DNA of 7,179 nucleotides from Bacteroidota bacterium. Its GTDB lineage: Bacteria > Bacteroidota > Bacteroidia > Chitinophagales > Chitinophagaceae. The DNA lies in contig JAKAJX010000060.1 of the NCBI GenBank assembly GCA_021824855.1, positions 1 to 7,179 of the forward strand, written 5' to 3'. The stretch's first letter is position 1; each line of letters opens with the position of its first letter. The translations under genes were made by a program, and so were the position numbers. Shown here piece by piece: positions 5,628-7,179 of the stretch. The notes under the pieces were generated by a model. The model saw only the letters and a program-made list of their open reading frames with translations. It made no database searches and was not told the origin of the DNA.

Positions 5628-7179
5628 ATGAACTCCAACATTTTTCAAAAACTTGCATGGTGCTTATCTTTCTTACTAATACTTGCTTCAAGCCAAGCAC
5701 AACAGTCCATTTTAAACAATGTATCACCCGACCTAAAAGTCAATCAACTTTCAGATCAACAAATGTTGCAATTATGGCAAGAAGCACAGAAAAATGGACT
5801 ATCAGAAAATCAAGCTATTAAACTTATGGCTCAAAAAGGAATGAGTCAATCTGAAATTGGCGCCTTTAAACGTAGGTTATTAGATATGCAAACTAATTCT
5901 AAATTAACCAAAACAAATACACTTAACTTAGTTACCGATACCACAGCTTTTATAAGAGATAGCAGTTGGATATCTCAAATTCCGCAAAGCAGAAAGAAGA
6001 GTAATGTATATGGCATGGAATTTTTTAGTAACCCGGCAACTTCTTTCGAGCCTAATCTTAGAATTGCTACTCCACAAAATTATATTATAGGCCCCGATGA
6101 TGAACTATTAATTTCCATTACAGGGCTTAATGAAAATAACTTCAGCAAAAAAGTATCTCCAGAAGGTACCATTCAAATTCCTTATAGCGGAATTTTGTAT
6201 GTATCGGGTTTAACCATTCAACAAGCTTGCCGCATCATCAAAAATAAACTTGCTAATAAGGTTTACCCTGCTTTAAAAACAGGTGCAACAGAACTTACTA
6301 TAACTTTGGGTAATATAAGAAGTATACATGTTACTATTATTGGTGAGGCTCAAAGACCAGGCAGTTATAGCATTTCCTCTTTAGCTTCGTTTTTTAATGT
6401 ATTATATCTTTCAGGTGGCCCTACCGAGAATGGTTCTTTGAGAAATATAGAAATTATCAGAAATAATAAAGTATTCTCCACCATCGACCTTTATTCGTTT
6501 TTACAAAAAGGCATATTAAATAAAGATATTCGATTGGAAGATCAAGATATTATTCGGTTTCCGGTATACGAAAAACATGTATTTCTATCGGGCGAAGTAA
6601 AACGACCATTGATATACGAGTTACTACCTAAAGAAACGCTATACGATTTAATACAATTAGGCGGAGGTTTTGGCGATACTGCTTATAAGAATAATATTAA
6701 AGTAATACAATTAGGAAATGCTCAGAAAAAAGTAAAAGATATAGCTTCAGAAGACTTTAACAATTATATTCCACACAATGGCGATAGCATTTTTGTAGGA
6801 AAAATCCTAAATATAATCACCAATAAAGTTACCATTAATGGTGCTATTAATCACCCGGGATTTTATGAATTTAAAGAGGGGATGCAACTATCAGAACTTA
6901 TTCTTAAAGCAGACAGTTTAAGAGAACATGCTGCACCTTCTGCAATAATGATAAAGAGAATAGACAATACCAATAATAGGAGTTTTATTCATGCAGATTA
7001 CACAGCTATACTGCAGCATAGTATTAAAGACATTCCATTAATGAGAGAAGATTCAGTATACATACCCTATATTGATAGCTTGCAAGATATAGTTACTATT
7101 TCGGTATCCGGTTATGTAAGAACTCCCGGAGCATTTGTTTACAGAGAAGGAATGACAGCCACAGATGCTATTATCCTTG
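5628..7179 (+). CDS. Polysaccharide export protein with Poly_export and repeated SLBB domains, N-terminal part (partial)
   Basis: The frame is open from ATG 5628 to the right window edge: 517 codons with no stop, so the C terminus is missing. It belongs to the Wza/OPX group that forms the outer-membrane side of the polysaccharide exporter. A Sec signal peptide (hydrophobic 10-20, likely cut after SSQA at residue 24) has no lipobox cysteine, unlike E. coli Wza. A helical region (about 42-90, with GLSENQAIKLMAQKGMS) and a polar linker follow. The Poly_export domain (about 150-228) starts with YIIGPDDELLISITG. SLBB units then open with a repeated motif: IIGEAQRPGSY (237-247), LSGEVKRPLIY (320-330), INGAINHPGFY (403-413) and VSGYVRTPGAF (493-503), the fourth being cut. 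This is already longer than Wza, typical of large Bacteroidota SLBB proteins. The start is supported by the signal peptide; no Shine-Dalgarno sequence is visible. It lies 119 bp after the Wzi gene, with its own candidate promoter. Confidence 0.92.
   Translation, partial: MNSNIFQKLAWCLSFLLILASSQAQQSILNNVSPDLKVNQLSDQQMLQLWQEAQKNGLSENQAIKLMAQKGMSQSEIGAFKRRLLDMQTNSKLTKTNTLNLVTDTTAFIRDSSWISQIPQSRKKSNVYGMEFFSNPATSFEPNLRIATPQNYIIGPDDELLISITGLNENNFSKKVSPEGTIQIPYSGILYVSGLTIQQACRIIKNKLANKVYPALKTGATELTITLGNIRSIHVTIIGEAQRPGSYSISSLASFFNVLYLSGGPTENGSLRNIEIIRNNKVFSTIDLYSFLQKGILNKDIRLEDQDIIRFPVYEKHVFLSGEVKRPLIYELLPKETLYDLIQLGGGFGDTAYKNNIKVIQLGNAQKKVKDIASEDFNNYIPHNGDSIFVGKILNIITNKVTINGAINHPGFYEFKEGMQLSELILKADSLREHAAPSAIMIKRIDNTNNRSFIHADYTAILQHSIKDIPLMREDSVYIPYIDSLQDIVTISVSGYVRTPGAFVYREGMTATDAIIL

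Overview
The window is a piece of a capsule or exopolysaccharide biosynthesis and export locus, most likely from a member of the Bacteroidota. The DNA is strongly A+T-rich by eye. Start codons mostly lack a clear Shine-Dalgarno sequence, and the best promoter candidate fits the TTG / TAnnTTTG pattern of that phylum. The Wzi-like protein and the multi-SLBB export protein with a helical N-terminal region also have a Bacteroidota-like build. The exact genus cannot be read from the sequence.

Left half (1-2300), minus strand: a tightly packed operon read right to left. It holds a GT4 glycosyltransferase of the DUF1972-containing type, then after 3 bp a Gfo/Idh/MocA-family NAD(P)-dependent oxidoreductase, then (TAATG, 1-base overlap) the first 65 codons of an uncharacterised protein that leaves the window. 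This arm probably makes or modifies a sugar nucleotide and adds a sugar to the growing repeat unit.

Middle (2301-2468): a 168-bp, very A+T-rich divergent spacer that must hold the control signals for both arms. It contains a perfect 11-bp direct repeat (AAAATGTTTTA) with copies 35 bp apart.

Right half (2469-7179), plus strand: a WcaJ-like initiating sugar-1-phosphate transferase, whose end overlaps by 11 bp the start of a Wzi-like outer-membrane barrel. A 119-bp spacer follows, with an 11-bp inverted repeat and a plausible promoter. Last comes the first 517 codons of a polysaccharide export protein with a Poly_export domain and at least the start of four SLBB domains, cut by the window edge.

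Taken together, the initiating transferase loads the first sugar onto undecaprenyl phosphate, the GT4 enzyme extends it, the SLBB protein forms the export conduit and Wzi helps hold or assemble polymer at the outer surface. The flippase, polymerase and tyrosine kinase/co-polymerase expected for a Wzx/Wzy-type pathway are not in the window. I see no RNA genes, CRISPR arrays, insertion sequences or disrupted genes. I also find no convincing sign of a wholly new system. The least explained part is the partial gene at the left edge.
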